Positions 7,193-17,200 of a stretch of DNA of 64,000 nucleotides are shown piece after piece (position 1 is the stretch's first letter; each line of letters opens with the position of its first letter). The notes under the pieces are model-generated. The model did not search any database. It was not told the origin of the DNA and saw only the letters and a program-made list of their open reading frames with translations. The stretch is from positions 1 to 64,000 of the forward strand of contig JANQRG010000033.1 of NCBI GenBank assembly GCA_028284665.1, read 5' to 3'. This DNA is from Croceivirga sp. (GTDB taxonomy: Bacteria; Bacteroidota; Bacteroidia; Flavobacteriales; Flavobacteriaceae). Both the position numbers and the translations under genes were made by a program.

Positions 7193-10100
7193 TTAATATT
7201 CAATAATATTATGTAATGCTTCAATATCTTCTTGTTTAGCATCCCTTTCATATCTAGTTGCAATCCCCTTAAAAATTTCAGATACATTTGGGTGAGAAAT
7301 TTTTGTTTCTTCAGCCAGACCATTAAAAAGTTCAGCTCGTACCCTTTCTATACTTCCTCCCGTGTCGGGAAGCCTTGTGGTGGCGCCTTGACGATTAAAC
7401 ACTTGTATTCTAAAACCCAGCTTTAGACCTTCGGTATTTAATCGTTCAATTATATCATAAATAATTTCTGGAAAGAATAACGGTTTATTTCCATTTGGAT
7501 ATCTTGCTAAAAGCTCTCCTATTTTTTCATCAGTGATTGACAACCTATTTGACTTAGTCGCTAATTCTCTAAGCGTTTCTATCCATCGCTCTAAATCATT
7601 CTTAATAATTGAACCATCTTTCTGTAAACCTGGTATCAAATTAAAGTTACTTAAAATGCTATAAGCATTCTCAAAGACCAATCTTTGGTGTTCTTTAGTT
7701 GAATTTTGCTTATTTTCTTCGATTTTTTCATTTTCACTTTTATAACAACTCTTAATTAATTCCATGTATACTTCTGGATTTTTCGAAATCGCTAAATACA
7801 AAAATCGTGGTTGCACACCGTGGCCTAACCTATCAAATACGAAAAGAAATTTAAACTCCATTTCAGCCATTTTATCTTCATCTACCCCTTGCCGATCGTG
7901 TAAATCTTCGAAAAGCTTTCTTATATGATAATGATCTGCTCTCACTGTATCGGGTTCATTAGACTTTGATAAGTCCAATCCATCTAAAAGTTCAACTATA
8001 AATTTGATTGGTAATGGGTCTTTTTTATCGGCTTTACCCATTGCATTTAGCGCTGATATGGGCCTTTTGAATTCCGAGAACTTTTTTGCTGCGTACATTA
8101 AAGTTTTTGAATCATTAGCCATCCAATTATTTTGATTCAACCAATAAGCTCTTTCAATCTCTTCATTTTTTAATGAATCTAAATATTCAAAAAGCTCTGC
8201 ATCTGCAACAAGTGACAAAAGAAATTTCGCAGCCTCGGGATTGCCAAATTGATCATTGGATAAAATTTGACTAAATACTTTTTGAACAAAGCTTCTACCC
8301 TTATCTCTTTCTTTAGTTGAAATATAGGCTTTGATAAACCATATCTCTTTTTCATCATTACTTTTTAACAATTCAAAAACCTTGAATTCCTGCTTTTCCT
8401 CTACCTCAATACCTGCCAAGGCATGTGCGTAGAAATATGGATTATCCACGCCTTTGGCTAACTTAATTATACGCTCAATGCTATATTCCTTTAGAATTTG
8501 GGAAACTAATTTTTTTCTTTCCCCGTCTAACTCCTCCTCCCTTTTTCTAAAATCATCCTTTATCTCCTTTCGTACGCCGCTTATTGAGATTGGGTGGTGA
8601 TCTTCAAACAAATAAGAATTGGCCAAAATTGTGTCTACTGGCTTAAAAGTATTAGCTGTTTCTTCCATTTTTAATAGCAATGACGCCGGTAGAGCCCAAT
8701 TCGTATCGGAGTAGGTCCTATGACGGCCTATTATTTTACGAAAAGAATGATATATCAAAGCTTTATTTTCTTCAGATTCACTTGAACAAGAAGATATGCA
8801 TTTCAAAACTTGATCTATTTTGGTCCAATTCATATCAGGAAGTTTTTCAATAAGTATTCTTACTTTATCAAAACTACTAGTAAGCTCAATCATAGAGTCT
8901 ATTGCAGTATCATGCATGTATTGAACTTCTTGAGTCGTCACAGATACTTCTCGAGTATCTGAGAATAAGCGCCAGCGCATTTTTTGATTCATTGATGCAT
9001 GATCATGATGGCTATAAATCAAAGAATTTAAAAGTCTAAATGCAATATCTGGATTTTCCTTTTTAAGAATGGATAGTACTTGGACCCTTTCATCAGCATT
9101 AGCATTAGTTTGAGGATACCATATACGGAATATGCTAACCAGAGTATTATAAGGAGTATTTAGGGTTGGTAGTTCTTTTGGGGCGAGGTCGATAAGCTTA
9201 GCTAGGAGTCTGACAACTTTGGTCAAAAATTGAGGCATCCAAGCTATAGCTTCAAGGGCCCATAGTAAATATGGCAAATCATTTGACCTGTGTAAAATAT
9301 TCGCTTCCTCTTCAAAAAAGGTGGATGCACCGTCTTTATTGATATGATTTTCTAATTTGTTTAGAAAAACTTCGGGTGCTGCCTCAGCAAGCAAAGTTAG
9401 ATTATTGGCATGGGATCTTAATAGATTTTCATCAGTCAAACTTAATATGTGGTCAACAATTTTATTGACATAATCTTCCGGGTTTATTGCTGGACTTAAA
9501 TCATAATTTTTGGATAAAACAGCAAGAACAATTAAACTCTCACAAATACCTTTTTTTAAATAACTTGAATACTTTGGCACCGCATTATAGAATGCTGCCA
9601 TATAACGTTTTTCCGGGTTTAAATCATATTTCGGATTGGTTTCCGATAGCACTTCAACTGCAATTTCATAGAACTTATTTAGGTCCTCTTGAGTAATAAA
9701 TTTTGAAAGGTAGAGCCAACTGTCTGAATGGGAAATTAATCTCCATTTTTTACCTACATTATAAATTGGGGTTTCGTCATTATGCAGTATTTCATTTAGA
9801 TTTTTTTCGTATTCATCAAAGGAAGTTCTTGAAAATTTTTCTATGATTTCTCTGTCGCCTTTAACCGATGAATCAAATCTTGAAAGCAAGAGGAAAGGTA
9901 TGAATATGGTCGTCTTTTGAGTCTCAAGCCAAGAAGGCTTTTTGGAAGAAAAGTCTAAACTTCTTCTCAATACTGAAATATCCTTCCCAGAGTTTTTAGC
10001 TAGTAAATCGGCTTGTTCTCTGTTTATGCCAATCGTTTCAAGGTTTTTTCGGAATACTTCACCTTTTACTACGGGTAAAATAATTAAGTTTTCCTTTCTT

Positions 10101-10996
10101 CCAGTAAAACTATTGCTCACCGGTATAATGACTTTATGTTTTTTGTTAATAGCAGCATTAATATCAACATCATCAATTCTAAATTTTGGAATTAATATTA
10201 ATTGTGATTTACTTTCTATAAGTTGTCTGAAAGTCTCTGGATTTTCTACAACTAAAGCTACATTTTGTAAGCTATGCCTTAATTCACGTTCTTGACTTTC
10301 TATTGAGGCTAAAATAAATGCCAAAGATTCCTCTTTTGTATTCGCTTTTACATAATGCAAGACTCCATTATTTTCCTTCAATAAATCAATTAAAGTTGTG
10401 GTCTGAGACACTCTACTACCGATAATAAGATTATGGGGAAATTTCAAACTTCCTTTTGTTGACCATTGTTGCCAATAATCTTCACCGCTTTGGACACCCA
10501 ATACGGGCTTTTTTAAATGTCGAGCAAGCCATATTTCAACTGAAGGAGCTAACTCTAACCAATGTTCAAGATCAATAGCATCATAAAATCGAACATCTGC
10601 CCAAAAATTTTCCAACTTTTTCTCTTTGGCCCAATCTTTCTTTTTGGTATATTTTTTTAGAGTAACAGAAACATATGTTGTTTCTTTGGGTACTTTGCCA
10701 AGTGGATTTTTTCTCCTTTTTTCATAATCACTATCCGCTTTTTCTTTTTTTCTCTCTGTAACACCGAACTCCCAGACTGAATTTCCAGTTGGCACAAAAA
10801 GATTACCTTTTTTAGACTCCAAGTCTCCGTCAAAACCACCTGTGCTTGTATCGTCTCCAAAAGGAAATTCAATTTTACTAATATGCTCAATATCAATACC
10901 TGAAAGAATTAATTTTCTTATTAGTAAGGGCAAGAGACTCTTTGATTCAATGCTATCCGCCCATTGCTTTAAATCTGTTGATGTAACTATTTTCAT
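7193..10996 (-). CDS. Large helical-repeat protein with Mrr/PD-(D/E)XK-like N-terminus, putative defence protein
   Basis: 1,267 residues, markedly AT-rich. Residues 40-165 resemble a nuclease-like module: GGFDGDLE (D56) followed by VWEFGVTERK (E76) and FYDAIDLEHWLELAPSVEIW. The lysine expected after E76 is absent (E-F-G), so catalysis may be degenerate. Residues about 185-350 look like an AAA/STAND-type fold that has lost its Walker A motif (LIIGSRVSQTTTLIDLL) but keeps SGKDISVLRRSLDF. The rest, about 370-1267, is an alpha-solenoid. I recall similar stand-alone proteins in bacterial accessory islands, but no named system. It lies upstream of the small nuclease-like gene. A defence role is inferred from context and architecture. 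Confidence 0.65.
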   Translation of the reverse strand: MKIVTSTDLKQWADSIESKSLLPLLIRKLILSGIDIEHISKIEFPFGDDTSTGGFDGDLESKKGNLFVPTGNSVWEFGVTERKKEKADSDYEKRRKNPLGKVPKETTYVSVTLKKYTKKKDWAKEKKLENFWADVRFYDAIDLEHWLELAPSVEIWLARHLKKPVLGVQSGEDYWQQWSTKGSLKFPHNLIIGSRVSQTTTLIDLLKENNGVLHYVKANTKEESLAFILASIESQERELRHSLQNVALVVENPETFRQLIESKSQLILIPKFRIDDVDINAAINKKHKVIIPVSNSFTGRKENLIILPVVKGEVFRKNLETIGINREQADLLAKNSGKDISVLRRSLDFSSKKPSWLETQKTTIFIPFLLLSRFDSSVKGDREIIEKFSRTSFDEYEKNLNEILHNDETPIYNVGKKWRLISHSDSWLYLSKFITQEDLNKFYEIAVEVLSETNPKYDLNPEKRYMAAFYNAVPKYSSYLKKGICESLIVLAVLSKNYDLSPAINPEDYVNKIVDHILSLTDENLLRSHANNLTLLAEAAPEVFLNKLENHINKDGASTFFEEEANILHRSNDLPYLLWALEAIAWMPQFLTKVVRLLAKLIDLAPKELPTLNTPYNTLVSIFRIWYPQTNANADERVQVLSILKKENPDIAFRLLNSLIYSHHDHASMNQKMRWRLFSDTREVSVTTQEVQYMHDTAIDSMIELTSSFDKVRILIEKLPDMNWTKIDQVLKCISSCSSESEENKALIYHSFRKIIGRHRTYSDTNWALPASLLLKMEETANTFKPVDTILANSYLFEDHHPISISGVRKEIKDDFRKREEELDGERKKLVSQILKEYSIERIIKLAKGVDNPYFYAHALAGIEVEEKQEFKVFELLKSNDEKEIWFIKAYISTKERDKGRSFVQKVFSQILSNDQFGNPEAAKFLLSLVADAELFEYLDSLKNEEIERAYWLNQNNWMANDSKTLMYAAKKFSEFKRPISALNAMGKADKKDPLPIKFIVELLDGLDLSKSNEPDTVRADHYHIRKLFEDLHDRQGVDEDKMAEMEFKFLFVFDRLGHGVQPRFLYLAISKNPEVYMELIKSCYKSENEKIEENKQNSTKEHQRLVFENAYSILSNFNLIPGLQKDGSIIKNDLERWIETLRELATKSNRLSITDEKIGELLARYPNGNKPLFFPEIIYDIIERLNTEGLKLGFRIQVFNRQGATTRLPDTGGSIERVRAELFNGLAEETKISHPNVSEIFKGIATRYERDAKQEDIEALHNIIEY

Positions 10997-11222
10997 AATA
11001 ATTATCCAAAACTTGTTATTTATTTCTTCCTCTAAGGGCCAAGAAGAACTTTCATTATTTCTAGATGAGATATTCCTGTAAATTCTTAGAGAAATGTACC
11101 TCTGTTAAAAACTACGGTACACATCTATATAAGATGATAAGAAATTATGTTGTTATTGGGTCAACCCCAAGCCAAAGGCTTATAGGAATTAAATTAAGGG
11201 GGAGTACTCTATTTACCTTAGT

Positions 11223-11546
11223 TTAGGCTCTTACTTCATTTAGTAATTCTTCCCTTTCTTCACCAAAAATTTTAATCAAAAAATCTTTGATAGTAGGTGC
11301 AAGAACTCTATACAATTCTAACTTATCATCAGGGATGTCCTCTTCAGATATCGTCAAGAAAAAAAGAATTGGCTGAGGGACCTCAAGTACTTTGCAAATT
11401 TTATCCAAAGTATCCGGGTTAGGATTATAACTTCCTTTAATTATTTGTGAAAGGGCAGTTGTGCTTTTACCAATTCTTTTGGCAACTTCTACCTGTGTAA
11501 GTCCCTTTCTCTTTATTAGAAGATTTATGACCTTGCCTAATTCCAT
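11223..11546 (-). CDS. Xre-family HTH regulator
   Basis: 107 residues. The HTH covers about 4-60 (LIKRKGLTQVEVAKRIGKST, NPNPDTLDKICKVLEVPQP), followed by an acidic C-terminal tail (ISEEDIPDDKLELYRVLAPT) that probably binds a partner protein. It is the third gene of a run transcribed leftward: 196-residue protein, 63-residue protein (gap 63), then this gene (gap 12). The arrangement resembles small regulatory modules of mobile elements. The repressed target could be its own promoter near 12.4 kb, where a motif like that of the 6.1 kb Xre spacer is found. Confidence 0.82.
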   Translation of the reverse strand: MELGKVINLLIKRKGLTQVEVAKRIGKSTTALSQIIKGSYNPNPDTLDKICKVLEVPQPILFFLTISEEDIPDDKLELYRVLAPTIKDFLIKIFGEEREELLNEVRA

Positions 11547-11558
11547 AATGTATGTTTG

Positions 11559-11750
11559 TTACGGATCCAAAGCCCCTACGAAAATTCCAAAAATCTCTAA
11601 AAGTTTTAGAACAATTAAGATTATTTCTTCTTTCGTGTTCGCCTTTTCGAACTCATATTTTATTTCAATTAGGAGTTCTCTATTAGATTCCGTCGTTTGT
11701 TCAGAAGCAATCGCTTCTTCTATTTTTTGTAAAATTTTATTAGTATTCAT
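11559..11750 (-). CDS. Small acidic helical protein, unknown
   Basis: 63 residues: MNTNKILQKIEEAIASEQ, then an amphipathic helix, then a hydrophobic C-terminus (IILIVLKLLEIFGIFVGALDP) that could be a membrane-associated helix. It is 12 bases upstream of the Xre gene in the same direction. The combination of a small protein with a hydrophobic helix and an Xre protein is compatible with a toxin-antitoxin-like module, but no family was recognised. Confidence 0.5.
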   Translation of the reverse strand: MNTNKILQKIEEAIASEQTTESNRELLIEIKYEFEKANTKEEIILIVLKLLEIFGIFVGALDP

Positions 11751-11813
11751 AATCCTGAATTTATTTTATTAATAAACACCAGGATTCAAGTAGATTTCTT
11801 AAATCCTAGTCAA

Positions 11814-12404
11814 CTAAATTCCGTTAACTAGGTTTAAAGAGTGGTAATCATCTAAATTTTTAAAATGGAAACTATGATTTCTTTTGAAGTGCTCCTTCAA
11901 ATTCCTTACGAACTGAAGGGATTTATTAAGTATATATTTTACACGTCGATTTATCGCTCTTAGTCGATTCTTAGAATTCTGGAGGTCATTGAAATCGTCA
12001 GAAATTTTGAGGCAATTGAAGGCATCGATTTTATATTTTTCGAACAATTCATGTAGTTCTTCAAGTCGTACCTCATTAACATCGAATGTTTTATTTGTTC
12101 CAAGAACCTCTCTAATCCGCTCAGCAAAAGATTTCTTCGCTTTTTCAAATTTTATTTCTTCAATTGATTTTTCAATAAGCAAATTGCTCATTGTCATACT
12201 AACATCAATATAATCTCCTTCATAAGTAGGATTATTATTATCACTTTTTAAGGAAACTTTTCCTCGTAATCCGCGATAATAATCTTCTAAATCTTCAACA
12301 AGGACATAATCATTTACGTCATAAGAATTGCTTAATAACCCAAAAAACTTCCTAATCCTATTTTTCCAGGTAATTTGCTTTAATAAAACACCCATCTTAA
12401 TCAA
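11814..12404 (-). CDS. Hypothetical protein, first gene of an Xre module
   Basis: 196 residues, basic and mostly helical. It opens with MIKMGVLLKQITWKNRIRKF; the second Met at codon 4 is an alternative start. The C-terminal half is Lys/Asn-rich with heptad-like spacing (LEELHELFEKYKIDAFNCLK). No signal peptide, TM segment or catalytic motif was seen. It leads a three-gene run with a 63-residue protein and an Xre regulator. The leader contains ATAAGTAAAACTTAAAT at 12417-12433, close to the operator candidates at 6.1 kb. Confidence 0.55.
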   Translation of the reverse strand: MIKMGVLLKQITWKNRIRKFFGLLSNSYDVNDYVLVEDLEDYYRGLRGKVSLKSDNNNPTYEGDYIDVSMTMSNLLIEKSIEEIKFEKAKKSFAERIREVLGTNKTFDVNEVRLEELHELFEKYKIDAFNCLKISDDFNDLQNSKNRLRAINRRVKYILNKSLQFVRNLKEHFKRNHSFHFKNLDDYHSLNLVNGI

Positions 12405-12416
12405 TTTTATACAAAT

Positions 12417-12433
12417 ATAAGTAAAACTTAAAT
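12417..12433. promoter_or_regulatory. Candidate Xre operator
   Basis: ATAAGTAAAACTTAAAT lies 12 bases upstream of the start codon at 12404 and shares the ACTTAAAT end with the direct repeats at 6059-6075 and 6155-6171. This would fit related Xre proteins controlling both modules. Confidence 0.35.
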
Positions 12434-12563
12434 AAAATACAAATTTTTTACAGTTTTAATTGTAACATATATTGTTATATGCCATAACAACTTTTGTGAT
12501 AATCGTTCAAAAGAGGGCTTAATATGACTGTTGAGGTAAATGTTCTAGTAGGTCTAGTAATCC

Positions 12564-12850
12564 CATTCCACACACATTACCCTCCCCTCCTATCCTTCGA
12601 CTTCGCTCAGGACAAGCTCGTCGGGCCGTGTAAAAAGTGTTCCATTACTTTTCATAAAGAATTTTTTGAGAAGAAATTTTTTAGGGAGTTAAGTACAAAC
12701 TTTGCCAACGCTCCACCTCGCTCCTACTTCAAAAGGTTTACTAGACCTTTTTCATTCGGCCGTACCAAAGCTCAAGTTATCCTTCGACAACACTTCGACA
12801 TGCTCAGTGTGGCAGCTCGGGACAGGCTCCACGCGGTACATTATAGTACG
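12564..12850 (+). repeat. Dispersed intergenic repeat, copy R1
   Basis: Begins CATTCCACACACATTACCCT and ends GCGGTACATTATAG. It contains the flavobacterial motif CCTTCGACTTCGCTCAGGAC and a hairpin (AAAAGGT near 12731, ACCTTTT near 12747) followed by CATTCGGCCGTACC. Downstream of the CHAT operon. Homologous copies in the same orientation are at 21.3, 24.7 and 25.8 kb. No gene; the open frames here are repeat-derived. Confidence 0.8.
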
Positions 12851-12920
12851 AATACAAATTTGTGAAAAAGTAGCAAAACCAAGTTCAAAGTAATGCCCCA
12901 TACTATCGTGGTTTCGCTTC

Positions 12921-13358
12921 CTATGTTTCGGAAAGGGGAAACAAGGAGGTAACTAATAGTCCAATATAAGACCCAAAGAAGGTCTCAATCCCAATGATTA
13001 AGTTCTTAAGCACATTCCATTCTACGAAATTGAACAAAGCGTACCCCAAAATGACCGTGAAAAGTGATAGAATATGCGAGTATATCATGAACTTGGTAAC
13101 ATTTCGGTAAAGTGGGGAAAAAGACGGCTGTTTGCGTCTTCGGTCAATCTTTATCTCTTTCTTATTGGCAATCACATACTTAATCAACCCTGTCACGTAA
13201 ACGGCCTTGATTGGCGTAAAAATCTTTAGCAATTCAATAAACTCTTCATCATCTAAACCTACCATCACATATAATACAATCAACAAGACAAAAAGCCCCA
13301 GAATAGAATAGAAAATAAAGTTACCGATGTGAAGTCGGAATTGCGCCTCAGTGCCCAT
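12921..13358 (-). CDS. Four-TM membrane protein, last gene of the CHAT operon
   Basis: 145 residues with hydrophobic segments at about 11-32 (FIFYSILGLFVLLIVLYVMV), 46-62, 86-108 (FMIYSHILSLFTVILGYALF) and 118-138. A basic cytoplasmic loop (NKKEIKIDRRRKQPS) lies between the second and third. No family recognised. The gene begins 2 bases after the stop of the 304-residue exported protein, so the two are almost certainly cotranscribed and perhaps translationally coupled. Its job could be to anchor or receive a signal from the exported CHAT protein; that is inference from operon position only. Confidence 0.7.
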   Translation of the reverse strand: MGTEAQFRLHIGNFIFYSILGLFVLLIVLYVMVGLDDEEFIELLKIFTPIKAVYVTGLIKYVIANKKEIKIDRRRKQPSFSPLYRNVTKFMIYSHILSLFTVILGYALFNFVEWNVLKNLIIGIETFFGSYIGLLVTSLFPLSET

Positions 13359-13360
13359 AT

Positions 13361-14275
13361 TCAGTTTTTAAGTACATCTTTAATTAAATTCTTTATTCTC
13401 ACAATATAATCCGGAAGGTAGCTTTTATATTTATTTAGCTCCATGTCTTTATATCCGCTTTTCCTTGGGGCAATGAAGATACCCGAACCGTACTTTCCCT
13501 GTAGGTTATAAGTAAGCCGTAAATTATCCGAAGTGTCTCGGTTGAGCCTTATGTTCAATACTATATATTCGAAAGGACAAAACAGTCCGCAGTCGTGAAT
13601 AATTTCTCCCTTCAGATTACGCACATAGAATGTCAAACTATTTGCGTCTTCATCAATCAAACAGCAACCATCTTCCCAATCCACATTGCGAGACACATAG
13701 TAATCGGAAATGGTTGTACGAATCAATTCCAAAATATTCTCATCAACCTCTTCAATGCTCGCAGTAACTATAGATGGAGGCTTAGTGATTACATAGGTCC
13801 TTTCAACCGATCCTCGTAATGATAAATCGGGCCCAAATACCCTAACGGCATCATCCCGATAAGCAATCATTACGGTGACCTCTTCATTTGGTTCGTTTGA
13901 CATGGAACGAATCCAAATCGTGGCCAGGTCTTCCGGTACTTCCATCAAATGAACAAACTTTTCGAAAAGGTCCTTTCCATAGGCATTGGGTTCTTCCTTA
14001 TCGTAAGACTCATGAACAGCTATCCAATCAGACAATCCGCCAATCATTAAATTCAAGGTCAGGGAAGCTTTTTCGATTTCAAGATCTTTTATTCTAAGAA
14101 TTTCCGTAGTCCCCTGAAGCTCATAATAGGCGTATAGTGCACTAAGTTGTTCTTCAAAAAATTCCCGATCCTCGGTTAAGTCAATATTGGCTATTCTCTC
14201 CTGGGATTGCATGGTTACACCTCCTAGATGAAAGAAAAAGACGACTGTGCAGATTGAAAAGTAACTTTTGCTCAT
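13361..14275 (-). CDS. Exported protein of unknown function, second gene of the CHAT operon
   Basis: 304 residues with a signal peptide (MSKSYFSICTVVFFFHLGGV, cleavage near residue 24). The mature protein is acidic in its first half and has four clustered cysteines in about 200-235 (DGCCLIDEDA, HDCGLFCPFEY), suitable for disulfide bonds in the periplasm. The C-terminus is basic and helical (IVRIKNLIKDVLKN). No catalytic motif or known family was recognised. It starts 6 bases after the giant CHAT gene stop and ends 2 bases before the four-TM gene. As an exported partner of a CHAT protein it could be substrate, inhibitor or activator; none is shown by sequence. Confidence 0.7.
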   Translation of the reverse strand: MSKSYFSICTVVFFFHLGGVTMQSQERIANIDLTEDREFFEEQLSALYAYYELQGTTEILRIKDLEIEKASLTLNLMIGGLSDWIAVHESYDKEEPNAYGKDLFEKFVHLMEVPEDLATIWIRSMSNEPNEEVTVMIAYRDDAVRVFGPDLSLRGSVERTYVITKPPSIVTASIEEVDENILELIRTTISDYYVSRNVDWEDGCCLIDEDANSLTFYVRNLKGEIIHDCGLFCPFEYIVLNIRLNRDTSDNLRLTYNLQGKYGSGIFIAPRKSGYKDMELNKYKSYLPDYIVRIKNLIKDVLKN

Positions 14276-14281
14276 ATTTTT

Positions 14282-17200
14282 CTAGTGTTTTCCTATAACA
14301 ATGAATCCTGCCCATTTAGATGGGTGACTGTAATTTTTATTTCTCGAGGATAACATCTTTCTCTGAGCCTGAGCTAGAGAAGAAAAGTAATTTTCATTGG
14401 TTTCGTTATAAAAATCGAGAATCAGTTTTTCAGAAGGTTCATCAGCCACACGCCACAAAGTGGCTACTACGGTTGGTACTCCAGCATTATTAAAAGCACG
14501 GGCTATCGTAGAGAACTCCATACCCTTTAGACCTCTTCCCGTTTCACAAGCTGAAAGTACTACAGCATCTGATTTATCGAGCGACAGGTTAAAGATTTCC
14601 GGAATCGTCATTTTAGTATCAGCAAATAAGACGGTACTCTTACTGGGATCCTCCTGATTTAGGAATGCGTGAGTCGCAAGATGAATTAACCTAGATTCAG
14701 GAGCAAACTGCTTGAATTTATTAGAAGTAGCATCCTTTCCCAGGAAAACTCTGTCGTTTTTCAGTTTCTCACTCAATTTTTCCACTTCATTTCTGGCGTG
14801 CTTAAGGCTTCCATCAGGATCTCCGAACAAAAGGTAATTATCTAGATCACTTTCTTTGTGGTTGAGCAATAACATATATGAATACATAGAGGGCAGATAG
14901 CCAAAGTTATGTTTTGCTATCGCATAGGCGAACTCCTTATCAGAAATTCTGTCGATTAAACATGCAAATGGTACATAGAAGAGTATATCAAACGGAACAA
15001 TATATACATTTTTGTAACCTGAGATATGGTTGTCAATAGGCCGGAGCAATAGCTCATAAAGTTTTTCTAATTCCAGCATCAATGCGCTATTCTGTTCTGC
15101 GTGTAATATTTCAATGTTGGCCCAATCATATTTAGCCAAACTCGAAAGTCTTTTGGAAGCTGAAAGGGCTAACGATTCCAACTCTTCCCTAGAAACTAAT
15201 ACCTCTCGAAATATGGTTTTATCCCTAGATACCAAATGAATAAACAAACGTTCCTTCATCGGCAGGTATTGAATTGCCACTTCATCATCGGCAAATTTAT
15301 CCCGTAATGAAAACAGATTTAATGGTTTTATTGTAAGTAATTGATGTAATGCCGGGTCCTTTTGCTCCAGTTTAAGAAGCTCGCGTGTGTGCTGTTTTTG
15401 AAGGTCAATTTTTATGGCAGTAAGAGAGTCAATCCGTGATTTCCGCATTTGCACTTCTGCCATGGCCAGTGAGTTACCTAACTGTGTTTTCCTGTCCAAA
15501 TTCTTTATCCGACTCTGTAGTGATTCTAGTTCCGACAAAATTGTTTTGTAGTTATCATTCTTACCAAGGCTTGCAATAAGTTGTTCCGCTTCGTTACGAA
15601 GCAATCTTGAATTCTGATATACAAATGCCTCATTGACACCCATATTCTCCATCAGAAAGTCGGCAGCCGATGAACCATCCGAATCATACACTAACAAGCC
15701 TGAGTCCGTTCCTACATAGATTCGACCATTTGGATCTGTAGCCAAGGCATTTACAAAACGGCCACCAGTGTTGCCGTATTTCGTGTCCAGTGGAAGCATC
15801 CAGTTGATACGTTCCGGATAGAACCAAGATTCGGTGGCTATATTATAGGCCACTACTCCTGTAGCACAGCCAAAAAGCCACAAATCTTGTCCAAAAGACA
15901 CCCCTTCCGTCCCCATGAACAGCAAACGCTTGTCTTCAACCAGTTTCTTGTAAGTCGGATTTTCGAAAGATCTATATGAAAAGAAGTTTCCCGAACGTTC
16001 GTGTACAAATCCTCCATTGGTCCCAATAATCGCTTCATCATCGGATATTTGTGTATATCCGCTCATCATCCAATAATCACTGAAGGCAGGAATCGATTTA
16101 ATATCTATCCGTTCGAAAAGCTCAGCCTCAGAGTTCCAGCGCAAAATTCCACCCTGAAGCCTTGGACCGTTGTGAAAGTTATTAGAACAGATAGCAAGAA
16201 TATCACCGCTAAGTGTCTCAATAACGTTGTAAATTGAATTACTCATTGAAGGAAAAAGCTCCTGGTTTCGGAAGTAACTGAATTCTTGAGTGATGACTTC
16301 ATTATTTACTTCTTTATATCTAAAAAGTGAGGCTCCGGCTGCAACCCAAATGGTTCCATCACTTGTAATTGAAATGCTCCTCACGTTGCTTTCATATGTC
16401 CTTCCGGAAGCATCACTCTGCTCGCAATACAAAAGTTCTTCGGAGCTATAGCTCTCAGAATCTGGGTCGAAAGTTCTCCTAATTATCTGCAGACCGTCAT
16501 TTAGAATCACCCGGTGCTGATCATCCAAGGCCAAAAGAGAAGTATAATCCAGATAAGCTCCTGCTTCAATCCGTTTTGCATCAGGGTCATTATGCCAAAT
16601 TTGTGTTAGGGATCCTCCATCGGCCACAAAAGTTCTGCCCAATACACTGCTGGAAACAATAGCATTAACAACAAATCCATCTTCAATTTTAATCCTATCC
16701 TGCTCAAAATTATATATGGCGTCATTGGAAACAATAGTGAGTCCTTCGTCCTGATTACTGGCATTTTTCGCTTGGGCTATCTGATTGGCTAAGGGCAACC
16801 GGAGGTGTTGAAAATAATGATTTTTGTAAATGGAAATCCCCTGATCTGTTAATACCCCCAAAGCTGTTTCGTTGGCATCAACTGGAATCCGAGAAAAACC
16901 GTATATATTGTTAACAAAGGTAGGCTTCTCTCTGATCGGTATCAGGCTTACTAAAATTCCTTTGTCTTCATATTGTATCTTGATTCTATTTATTTGATTC
17001 TGATGAAGTACATATCCCTGCCCCTGTTCATCGTAAATGGCAGCATCTACTGCAACGTCACTAATTCGTACCATCTCAGGGAAATCTAGATCCAAACTGG
17101 TCATTATGAACAGACCGCTTGATGTTCCAATCAGTACTTCAGAGTCCTCTATCTCACTTTGGCTTCTGATAAACTCGATACGTTCACCAGGTAACAAAAC

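Noticed and set aside
12524-12865. 113-codon open frame over repeat copy R1
   Set aside because: The frame matches the repeat exactly (including the TTCGACTTCGCTCAGGAC motif), and other copies are interrupted by stops.
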